Shown one piece after another: positions 1-6,196 of a stretch of 8,191 bases of DNA (the first letter of the stretch is position 1; every line of letters starts with the position of its first letter). Location of the stretch: positions 1 through 8,191 of the forward strand of contig JBLHKE010000335.1 in NCBI GenBank assembly GCA_047619485.1, given 5' to 3'. A program made the position numbers and the translations under genes. The notes beneath the pieces are model-generated. The model searched no databases. It was not told where the DNA came from and saw nothing but the letters and a program-made list of their open reading frames with translations. The stretch is from JBLHKE01 sp047619485 (GTDB lineage: Bacteria > Verrucomicrobiota > Verrucomicrobiia > Verrucomicrobiales > DEV007).

Positions 1-715
1 GCTGGTTCCAACCGGTCAGCGTGCCGTTGTGCTTCCCATCGATGTAGAGCTTGGCGGTCGCCTTCTTGCTGCCGCTGTTGAATCCTCCCCAGGTGAAAAC
101 AATGTGCGTCCACTTGTCCTCGCTGAATCCCGGCTTCTTTGCGGTCAGCAGCGGGCGTTCTGATTCTGGAACATCGGCCTTCTCCGGGTTCCACACGTTG
201 AGATCAGCATAGGCTCCGAGCCGGAAGTCGCGTGGCGACCCCTCTTTGTTGAAATCGAGAAAAAAGGCCGCGTCGTTCCACGCACGCGGGGTGAGTTGGA
301 TCGGATCGCAAAACCCCTTCGCTAGCCCATCGACCGGATCACATTTCAACCAAAGCGAAACGCTTCCAGTCCAGTTCTTGTTTTTGTAGGCGAGGTTCTC
401 CTTCGCTTGGTAGAAAATCCACGCTGCGTCGCTCGCCTTGAACTCCAACGCGCTGCCAAATTTGCCGGCGCCCTTGGCGACCCCACTCTTGCCTTCTGTA
501 TGCAGGCCAGCTTTGGCGACGTTCTTTTGCCGATCGATCCAAGTGTAGAGTTTCTTGTCCCCCTTGGCAAAATCGGCATCGACACCGTTGTCGAATGAGG
601 CGTGCAAGGTGAGCGCGGCTTTGATCTCCGCATCACCTGCAAGCAGCTCGCCCACATTGAGGCATAAGAGCCCGACGACAACACTGGCGAGTGAACGAGT
701 TGAAAATTTCCACAT
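1..715 (-). CDS. Exported LamG-fold (concanavalin A-like lectin/glucanase) protein, 3' end outside window
   Basis: Reading from ATG at 715-713, the frame stays open for 238 codons to the window edge, so the C-terminus is missing. Residues 1-26 look like a Sec signal peptide: MWKFSTR basic start, hydrophobic LASVVVGLLCLNV, then a probable cut after ELLA, before GDAEIK. From about residue 34 the sequence fits a LamG/jelly-roll domain: an early LHASFDNGVDADFAKGD strand typical of LamG proteins in Planctomycetota and relatives, a middle strand SVSLWLKCDP, and a late WTHIVFTWGG plus KLYIDGKHNGTLTGW, which is the usual end of the sandwich. Such folds usually bind sugars or act as adhesion modules. 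No catalytic residues can be identified, so an enzyme role is not claimed. It lies 50 bases after the DUF1501 gene on the same strand and is probably the third gene of that operon. No Shine-Dalgarno sequence is visible before the ATG. The family call is fairly sure; the ligand is unknown. Confidence 0.8.
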   Translation of the reverse strand, partial: MWKFSTRSLASVVVGLLCLNVGELLAGDAEIKAALTLHASFDNGVDADFAKGDKKLYTWIDRQKNVAKAGLHTEGKSGVAKGAGKFGSALEFKASDAAWIFYQAKENLAYKNKNWTGSVSLWLKCDPVDGLAKGFCDPIQLTPRAWNDAAFFLDFNKEGSPRDFRLGAYADLNVWNPEKADVPESERPLLTAKKPGFSEDKWTHIVFTWGGFNSGSKKATAKLYIDGKHNGTLTGWNQ

Positions 716-765
716 GCAGTGAGACTGACAGATTCGTTGCCTCAAGTAAACCGGAACCGACGGGG

Positions 766-2151
766 CTACGCAATGATATCGTGCACAACGTTGCCGTGGA
801 CATCGGTCAGCCGGAAATCACGTCCGCCGTATCGGTAAGTGAGCGTCGTGTGATCTAGGCCGAGCAGGTGGAGCATGGTCGCGTGCAGGTCGTGGAGGTG
901 CACCTTGTTCTCCACCGCCTCGTAGCCAAGCTCGTCTGTCTTCCCATAGGCAAGGCCACCGCGGACGCCGCCACCCGCCATAAAGACCGTGTAGCCCGCA
1001 GCATTGTGGTCTCGACCGAGTGAAACTTTTCCAGAGAGGAGCTGCGTCTCCGGCTGACGCCCGAACTCGCCACCCCAGAAAACCAGAGTCTCGTCCAACA
1101 GGCCGCGGCGTTCGAGGTCGCTGAGCAGCGCGGCAATCGGTTGGTCGATCTCCTCGCAGCGCTGCGGGAGGCCGGTGTCGAGTCCAGAGTGATGATCCCA
1201 GCCGCTACAGGCGACCTCCACAAACCGCACACCCGACTCGACCAGCTGGCGAGCCATCAGGCACTGGCGCCCAAAATCGTCAGTACGCTTCCCGCCGATC
1301 CCGTAGAGATCCAGGGTCTCCTTCGATTCCCTGGCCGTGTCGATGACCTGTGGGACAGCCTCCTGCATGTTGCTGCTCAGGTCGAGCGAGTCGATGACAC
1401 CTTTGACATTCGGATCCCCACCGCTGCGCTGCAGTAATTGGCGGTTCATCGATTGAGTGAAGTCCAAAACGCTATCCGCGACGCCTGGCACACTGAGGTG
1501 GCCAGAAAGGTTCTTGATTTTTGCATCTTTCACCGCCCGTCCTTCCCAACCGATGCGGGTCGCCTGGTAGGCGCTCGGCAGGAATGCGTTCCCATAGTTG
1601 GAAGGGCCGCCGAATGTGCGCGTCGGTTTTACGGTCACATAACCGGGAAGATTCTGGTTCGAACTCCCGAGGCCATACAACACCCAGGAACCTAGTGACG
1701 GGCGCACGAACTGGAAGCTGCCGGTGTGTAGCAGCGGGATTGCCAGCGGGTGCGCACGGCTGTCCGTCTGCATGCTGTTGATGACGCACAGTCGGTCGGC
1801 CTGCTTCGCGATGTGAGGCAGCAGTTCAGAAATCCACAGCCCGCTCTCACCATGCTGCGAAAAGTCCCACAGCGGGGCTAGGAGCTTCTGCTTATTCTTC
1901 CCCTCCTTGCCGCCATCCTCGTAGAGCTTCGGCTTGTAATCCAACATGTCGTGCTGGGACGGGCCGCCGTTCATAAACAGGAAAATCATCCGTTTTGCCT
2001 TCGGTGCGAAGTGTGGCATGCGCGGAGATTGCGGGCCAGCCACGCTCTGGTTAGCGGTCAACCCTGCTAGTGCGAGCGAACCGAATCCGCACGATCCGAG
2101 CTTGAGCCAATTACGGCGCGATAGGTTGGGGGGCTGTGATTCGGGATTCAT
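766..2151 (-). CDS. DUF1501 family protein with Tat signal (alkaline phosphatase/sulfatase-like fold)
   Basis: This 461-residue protein has the usual length of a DUF1501 protein and appears complete. Residues 11-18 (SRRNWLKL) plus the hydrophobic stretch GSCGFGSLALAGLTA form a twin-arginine export signal, so it should be folded before export. Family landmarks follow in order: FMNGGPSQHDMLDYKP (59-74), SLGSWVLYGLG (152-162), a GWDHH motif (317-321), WGGEFGR (359-365), GRDHN (379-383), and the C-terminal HDLHATMLHLLGLDH with YRYGGRDFRLTDVHG (420-453). The His/Asp-rich motifs are what one expects of the metal-binding alkaline phosphatase/sulfatase superfamily to which DUF1501 is related. The actual substrate is not known for the family, and the nucleophile cannot be assigned here. 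The start lies only 4 bases after the stop of the DUF1549/DUF1553 gene (GAG TAG TGAG ATG), with only a weak SD-like GAG, so translational coupling is likely. The tight pairing with DUF1549/DUF1553 is the classic arrangement in Planctomycetota and Verrucomicrobiota. Confidence 0.93.
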   Translation of the reverse strand: MNPESQPPNLSRRNWLKLGSCGFGSLALAGLTANQSVAGPQSPRMPHFAPKAKRMIFLFMNGGPSQHDMLDYKPKLYEDGGKEGKNKQKLLAPLWDFSQHGESGLWISELLPHIAKQADRLCVINSMQTDSRAHPLAIPLLHTGSFQFVRPSLGSWVLYGLGSSNQNLPGYVTVKPTRTFGGPSNYGNAFLPSAYQATRIGWEGRAVKDAKIKNLSGHLSVPGVADSVLDFTQSMNRQLLQRSGGDPNVKGVIDSLDLSSNMQEAVPQVIDTARESKETLDLYGIGGKRTDDFGRQCLMARQLVESGVRFVEVACSGWDHHSGLDTGLPQRCEEIDQPIAALLSDLERRGLLDETLVFWGGEFGRQPETQLLSGKVSLGRDHNAAGYTVFMAGGGVRGGLAYGKTDELGYEAVENKVHLHDLHATMLHLLGLDHTTLTYRYGGRDFRLTDVHGNVVHDIIA

Positions 2152-2155
2152 CTCA

Positions 2156-4576
2156 CTACTCTATATCGACAAGGTAACGGAATTCCGCGGTTGAAAACAA
2201 TGATAGAAACAGTGTCGACCAGGCACTCTCATCGCGATCAGCTATCTCTGCCTGCGTGTCTCGCGTCAGCGCAAGTAGCGCTAGCGCCCCCTGTTGCTCC
2301 GCAGCTGTGGCAGCGCGTGCAAACGCCCAACGCATCGCAAGATCGATCCTGCCAACATCATCGCTCACAGACTGATCTGCGAGCAGGCGTCTAGCCGCGT
2401 GCCCTGCCTGCTCGGCGACAAATTTGGAATTGCGGAGAAACAGCGCCTGGGAGGGAACTTCGGTCACGGCGCGCTTCCCACTTACTAGGCTAGAAGAAGG
2501 AAAGTCGAAACGGTCGAACATTTCGGGCGCATAATCGCGGACTACCGGCAGATAGACGCTGCGGTGATTGCTGGCCGGTTGTAGCGTCTCCGTGTCCACG
2601 CCGCGCACCAACTTGTCACCCAGCCCGGTTACGGTTGATCCGACTGGCGGTTCGGTGTCGAGCTGGCCACTGACGGCGAGAATCGCATCACGAATCGCCT
2701 CCGCGGGCAAGCGACGTGGCATCGAACGCCATAGCAACCGGTTCTCCGGATCGAGCGCTTGCCCCTGCTCATGTGTTGCGCAGCTGAGTTGATAGGTCCT
2801 GCTGAGCACGATCTTGCGGATGGTCTGCTTGATCGACCATCCATCATCCATGAACTCAACCGCCAAGGTATCGAGCAATTCCGGGTGGCTGGGGGGCGTG
2901 CCAGTTGTGCCGAAATTATCCACCGACTCGACCAGTCCACGACCGAAGAGATGGTGCCAGATACGGTTGACCATCACCCGTGCTGGCAGTGGGTTGTGGC
3001 GGCTTGTCATCCAATTAGCCAACTGCAGCCGACCGCTCTGCTTAGGATCGATCGCTGGCAAATCAGTGATCGGGATGGCGGTGAGAAAACCGCGTGGGGC
3101 AAGCTCCCCCGGTTGGCTGAGCTCGCCTCGGACCGCAATCGTCGTATCTGCAGGATCCGCCCGATCCCGGGCGCTCATCGCGTAAGGCGGACGCGGTGGG
3201 CGGATCTTTTCCAGTTCGGTAACAGCAGCGTCAAGCGGCTCGAGCTCCCCCTTGAGCCTGGCGATCATTGCCTCTGGCTCTTCTTTTGGTTTTGCCGGCA
3301 CCTCCGGCGCCTCCTCGGCCTCTGCGGGAAGTGATGATTCGGTCTCGGGGGCGGCAGCTTCGGACTTGGCGACCTGCTTCGTTGGCTCTGCTTTCGCCGC
3401 TTCTTTTTTCGCCGCTTCAGCTTTCTCCGCTTCTTTCTTTGCCTCTTCAGCTTTTTTCGCCTCTTCAGCTTTCTTTGCCTCTTCAGCTTTTTTCGCCTCT
3501 TCAGCTTTCTTTGCCTCTTCAGCTTTGGTCAGTTCGGCCTTCTTCTCGTCCCTGGACTTTTTAGCCGCGTCGACTTTCGTTTCGTGCGCTTCAGCGACGG
3601 AGTGCAAATTCGCGCCATCGCGACCAATCGGGAGCAAGTCTGTCGGGTTGTTGCTATACTTCTGTTTGATGGTGCCATACAGAGGTTCAGTGCTGAGGAA
3701 AATACCTGCCAACGCATAGTAGTCTTTGGTAGGAATCGGATCGAACTTGTGATCGTGGCACTTCGCACAAGAGACTGTGATCGCAAGGAAGGCGCGGGTG
3801 GTGACATCGATCTGGTCATCGACAATCTCCATGCGGTAGGCCATTCCACTGGAATTGTGCCGTTTGGTTCCAAATGACAACAGGCCAGTCGCCACCAACC
3901 GATCTTCGCCATCCTCGGCTGATTCGTATGGGGCTCCAGGCAACAGATCCCCGGCAACCTGCTCACGGATAAACTGGTCATACGCTTTGTCGGCATTGAA
4001 TGCACCGATCACATAATCCCGGTAGGGCCAGGCATGTGGATAGGAAAAATTGAACTCCTTACCACTCGATTCGGCAAATCGCACCACGTCGAGCCAGTGC
4101 CGCCCCCAGCGTTCGCCAAATCGGGGGGAAGCGAGGAGTTGGTCCACCAGTTTCGCAACCGCATCAGCAGCAGGGTCTTCCACACACGCCTGGACTTGAT
4201 TAGGGGTCGGGGGCAGACCGATGAGGTCAAAGTAAAGACGCCGCACAAGCGTGGCGCGGCCCGCATCGGCAACAGGGGTCAATCCGGACTTCTCAAGTTT
4301 CGACAGGCTGAAAAAATCGATCGGGCTGCGCGGCCAGCCGGCGTTTTCAACTTCCGGTACTACGCTAGCCTGCGGGGGCTGAAATGCCCAGTTGCTTGAA
4401 TCAGACTCCGGTTCCTCGGCGCGGGATGCCGTTACCCCCAATAGCACTAGGAAAGAAGACATGATCCACTTGCGCCCATTGCGAGCCGTGTCCCTAGGGC
4501 AAGCAACCACTGGCTCCTGCGAACCTGCGCTGGAGAGGGGCAAATCAGAAGGATCTCTGGCCTCTTCTTTTAGCAT
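2156..4576 (-). CDS. DUF1549/DUF1553 protein with KAEEA-repeat linker, lacking the PSCyt1 heme domain
   Basis: This 806-residue protein is the probable first gene of the operon. DUF1549 spans roughly residues 80-296 and includes LVRRLYFDLIGLPPTP, RFGERWGRHWLDVVRFAES and C270-A-K-C273-H274 followed by DHKFDPIPTKDYYALAGIF, a CxxCH site that could bind c-type heme. Residues about 330-460 are a charged linker with near-perfect KKAEEA repeats. DUF1553 spans about 485-803: PGELAPRGFL, GRLQLANWMTSRHNPLPARVMVNRIWHHLFGRGLVE (motif in two parts), DNFGTTGTPPSHPELLD, then the C-terminal EVPSQALFLRNS and FLSLFSTAEFRYL. Many relatives begin with a separate cytochrome-like PSCyt1 domain; here there is none. 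The start is uncertain. From the first ATG (4576) a 36-residue polar leader precedes the hydrophobic MSSFLVLLGVTASRA. A GTG at 4510 behind AGGAG, or the ATG at 4462, would give a more usual signal peptide ending at SRA-EEP. Cellular place is probably periplasm or cell surface. The function of the family is unproven. Confidence 0.92.
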   Translation of the reverse strand: MLKEEARDPSDLPLSSAGSQEPVVACPRDTARNGRKWIMSSFLVLLGVTASRAEEPESDSSNWAFQPPQASVVPEVENAGWPRSPIDFFSLSKLEKSGLTPVADAGRATLVRRLYFDLIGLPPTPNQVQACVEDPAADAVAKLVDQLLASPRFGERWGRHWLDVVRFAESSGKEFNFSYPHAWPYRDYVIGAFNADKAYDQFIREQVAGDLLPGAPYESAEDGEDRLVATGLLSFGTKRHNSSGMAYRMEIVDDQIDVTTRAFLAITVSCAKCHDHKFDPIPTKDYYALAGIFLSTEPLYGTIKQKYSNNPTDLLPIGRDGANLHSVAEAHETKVDAAKKSRDEKKAELTKAEEAKKAEEAKKAEEAKKAEEAKKAEEAKKEAEKAEAAKKEAAKAEPTKQVAKSEAAAPETESSLPAEAEEAPEVPAKPKEEPEAMIARLKGELEPLDAAVTELEKIRPPRPPYAMSARDRADPADTTIAVRGELSQPGELAPRGFLTAIPITDLPAIDPKQSGRLQLANWMTSRHNPLPARVMVNRIWHHLFGRGLVESVDNFGTTGTPPSHPELLDTLAVEFMDDGWSIKQTIRKIVLSRTYQLSCATHEQGQALDPENRLLWRSMPRRLPAEAIRDAILAVSGQLDTEPPVGSTVTGLGDKLVRGVDTETLQPASNHRSVYLPVVRDYAPEMFDRFDFPSSSLVSGKRAVTEVPSQALFLRNSKFVAEQAGHAARRLLADQSVSDDVGRIDLAMRWAFARAATAAEQQGALALLALTRDTQAEIADRDESAWSTLFLSLFSTAEFRYLVDIE
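3441..3530 (-). repeat. In-frame 18-bp tandem repeat with 36-bp alternating period
   Basis: Five consecutive 18-base units start with gcctcttcagcttt. Units 1 and 3 end in tttc and units 2 and 4 end in cttt, so the exact period is 36 bases (two copies). Unit 5 shares the first 14 bases and then diverges (ggtc). On the minus strand each unit encodes A-E-E-A-K-K in phase. The two unit types differ only by synonymous lysine and alanine codons. Decayed copies continue at about 3390-3440 (KKEAEKAEAAKKEAAKAE). The block sits inside the linker between DUF1549 and DUF1553. Confidence 0.95.
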
Positions 4577-4716
4577 ATGTCCCAGCTTAAGAACCCCTTC
4601 GTTGAAATCAAATCAGTGAACCGCTTTATGCTGACCCCGTCGTGTCCCAAAACTCGAACGACTCCCGAACCGTTGTGGCAAAACGGGATACCCGACGATG
4701 AACTCACACCGGATTT

Positions 4717-4734
4717 CAATTGAGCTCACAACTG
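4717..4734. promoter_or_regulatory. Imperfect 18-bp palindrome upstream of the DUF1549/DUF1553 operon
   Basis: CAATTGAGCTCACAACTG is a dyad with 6 of 8 matching positions per half around a central CT, and it contains the perfect 8-bp palindrome tgagctca at 4721-4728. It lies about 140 bases upstream of the first ATG of the minus-strand operon and about 50 bases beyond the PLD gene's stop, in a 209-base intergenic region that must hold the operon promoter. It could be an operator, but there is no second copy in the window and no convincing -35/-10 pair beside it, so chance is a serious alternative. Confidence 0.2.
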
Positions 4735-4742
4735 TGCAGAAA

Positions 4743-4779
4743 ACTCAGCATCTAGAACTAGTGCCGGCAGAGGCTGAGT
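4743..4779 (-). terminator. Candidate intrinsic terminator of the PLD-family gene
   Basis: Read on the minus strand, 6 bases after the PLD stop codon, ACTCAGC pairs perfectly with GCTGAGT across a 23-base loop, and TTTTC overlaps and follows the right arm. The loop can itself form a small CTAG/CTAG hairpin. Position right behind the stop and the short T-run fit a Rho-independent terminator. The 7-bp stem and long loop make it weak. Confidence 0.4.
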
Positions 4780-4785
4780 AAATAA

Positions 4786-6036
4786 TTACCCCATCCACTT
4801 CATCAGGCGCCATGTGATGTAGTACTTGCCTCTTCGATAGAGCTTGGATTCTCTGAGCTCGATGGGGCGGCAGTTTGCTTTCAGATCCTCGAGGATTTCA
4901 ACGATCTTGGCAACGGATCTGGGGTCATCGAAGACGACGTTCGCCTCCTTGGAGAGGTAGTATGAGCGATGGTTGAGATTGGCTGAACCGATCGATGCCC
5001 AACGGCCATCAATGACGATTCCCTTGGCGTGTAGGAAGCCATTGGCTGGTCGAAAGACCCACACCTTGCCACCCGCATCAATGACGTCCTTGATGCCATA
5101 GAACGAGGCGTAGTGGAACCGCGGTGCGTGGACGCTCCCCGAGAGCATTAGGTTCACTTCGACACCTCGGGCAGCCATGGTTTTGATCTGGCGGATCAGG
5201 TTCGAGTTGACGAAAGCATACGGTTGGATCAGCCAGACTTCTTTGCGGGCGAGCGCGAAGAGGCTGGCGTTCATTTTCGAGATGGTGTTCTCGCGCCCAA
5301 AAAGCGTGTTCTGATCGAAGAGCCAGAGCTCGGATTCCGGATTTCTATTGGCTCTCACCCGGAAGCTCTCCACGCGTAGCTTCTCATCTGAACTCTCATT
5401 CCACTCCGTCACAAAAGATCCGATCATCTGCTCGATCGCCTGTGCTGATTCGATGGCCACCATGAAGTCGAGATTGCCGCCCAGCTCTGGCGGATTAAGA
5501 CTGGCAGCAAGGATATTGGCCCCTCCGAGGAAGAGAACCCTCCCATCCACGATCCAGAACTTGCGATGATCTCGCAGCAGCATGACTGGGGCGACGACCA
5601 ATTTGTAGGGGCGGATGGGATTGTATTCTGCCCAGGGGATCCCTGCCGCCTCTAAGTACTTGTCTCCCGATTTTCCCGGGGGCATAAATCGAGAGGAGGA
5701 GTCTGCCAACACGTAGATCCTCACACCCGAGCGATGCTTCTCCTTCAGGGCTTCCATCACCTCCATCGTGACGGAGTCGATCACCACTAAATAGGAATCG
5801 ATGAGGATATAATCGGTCGCCTCCTCGATCAGCTTGAGCATTTTGCTCTTGATCGCGGGACCAGTATCGAAAAATTCTGGGATCAAGCTCGGGACCGATT
5901 TGCGATCGGCCACCTCTCCAAAATCAGTTGCCAGTTGATCGCCGGACGCTACTTGCCGAGTGGCGCAGGATGTGAAGACGATCGCGGCTAGCGAAACGAT
6001 TGCCACTCTCGAGAACGCTGATAGAAGCGGTTTCAT
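4786..6036 (-). CDS. Phospholipase D-superfamily (cardiolipin synthase-like) lipoprotein
   Basis: This 416-residue protein is complete and has both HKD catalytic motifs of the PLD superfamily. The first is H157-R-K159-FWIV-D164 with GGAN at 171-174; the second is H336-A-K338-GIVI-D343 with GSAN at 350-353 followed by LNHRS. The two halves pair to form one active site that uses a covalent phosphohistidine intermediate. In cardiolipin synthases the enzyme moves a phosphatidyl group between phosphatidylglycerol or related lipids; hydrolase members cleave phosphodiesters. GG in motif 1 and GS in motif 2 are also seen in cardiolipin synthases. Unlike classic ClsA, there is no pair of N-terminal membrane helices. 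Instead residues 1-24 (MKPLLSAFSR, hydrophobic VAIVSLAAIV, then FTS-C24) form a lipoprotein signal with a slightly atypical lipobox (F rather than L at -3). The protein should thus be tethered in the envelope. It is transcribed alone, divergently from the protease gene. Substrate choice between lipid synthesis and hydrolysis cannot be read from the sequence. Confidence 0.9.
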   Translation of the reverse strand: MKPLLSAFSRVAIVSLAAIVFTSCATRQVASGDQLATDFGEVADRKSVPSLIPEFFDTGPAIKSKMLKLIEEATDYILIDSYLVVIDSVTMEVMEALKEKHRSGVRIYVLADSSSRFMPPGKSGDKYLEAAGIPWAEYNPIRPYKLVVAPVMLLRDHRKFWIVDGRVLFLGGANILAASLNPPELGGNLDFMVAIESAQAIEQMIGSFVTEWNESSDEKLRVESFRVRANRNPESELWLFDQNTLFGRENTISKMNASLFALARKEVWLIQPYAFVNSNLIRQIKTMAARGVEVNLMLSGSVHAPRFHYASFYGIKDVIDAGGKVWVFRPANGFLHAKGIVIDGRWASIGSANLNHRSYYLSKEANVVFDDPRSVAKIVEILEDLKANCRPIELRESKLYRRGKYYITWRLMKWMG

Positions 6037-6069
6037 CTACGGTGTTTATCGTTCAACATCTATTTTGAA

Positions 6070-6097
6070 ATGTTAGAGGATCGCTAGGGATTTGCAA
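6070..6097 (-). promoter_or_regulatory. Candidate sigma-70-type promoter for the PLD lipoprotein gene
   Basis: On the minus strand TTGCAA (6097-6092) is followed by a 16-base spacer and TAACAT (6075-6070). Each hexamer matches 4 of 6 consensus bases, including TTG of the -35 and T1, A2 and T6 of the -10. The predicted start of transcription is roughly 25-30 bases before the ATG at 6036, a sensible leader length. This is pattern matching only, in a 160-base divergent intergenic region. Confidence 0.3.
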
Positions 6098-6196
6098 CAT
6101 TCCGGTGCCATTACTAGCTCTTTGCTTTCTTGATTTAGGCAATAGCTGCAGCCTGTTTGGCTTGCATTCGCATTTTGGGGCAAGCATGATCACCGG

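Noticed and set aside
3441..3530. Regular 18-base repeats as a possible CRISPR array
   Set aside because: The units are directly adjacent with no spacers and stay in the reading frame of a known protein.
3252..3719. Plus-strand open frame rich in ASSAFFASS repeats opposite the DUF1549/DUF1553 gene
   Set aside because: It is the antisense reading of the KAEEA repeat. The minus-strand frame has recognised domains on both sides, and the repeat has no stop codons in either direction, which explains the long shadow frame.
4751..4762. tctagaactagt, identical to part of a common cloning-vector polylinker
   Set aside because: The match stops at 12 bases. The flanking sequence is not vector-like and forms a natural hairpin after the PLD stop codon, so it is coincidence.
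6093..6110. Sigma-54-like promoter TGGCAC...TTGCA on the minus strand before the PLD gene
   Set aside because: Seven bases separate TGGCAC from TTGC rather than the five required; the GG-GC spacing of sigma-54 promoters is strict, so the match is probably chance.
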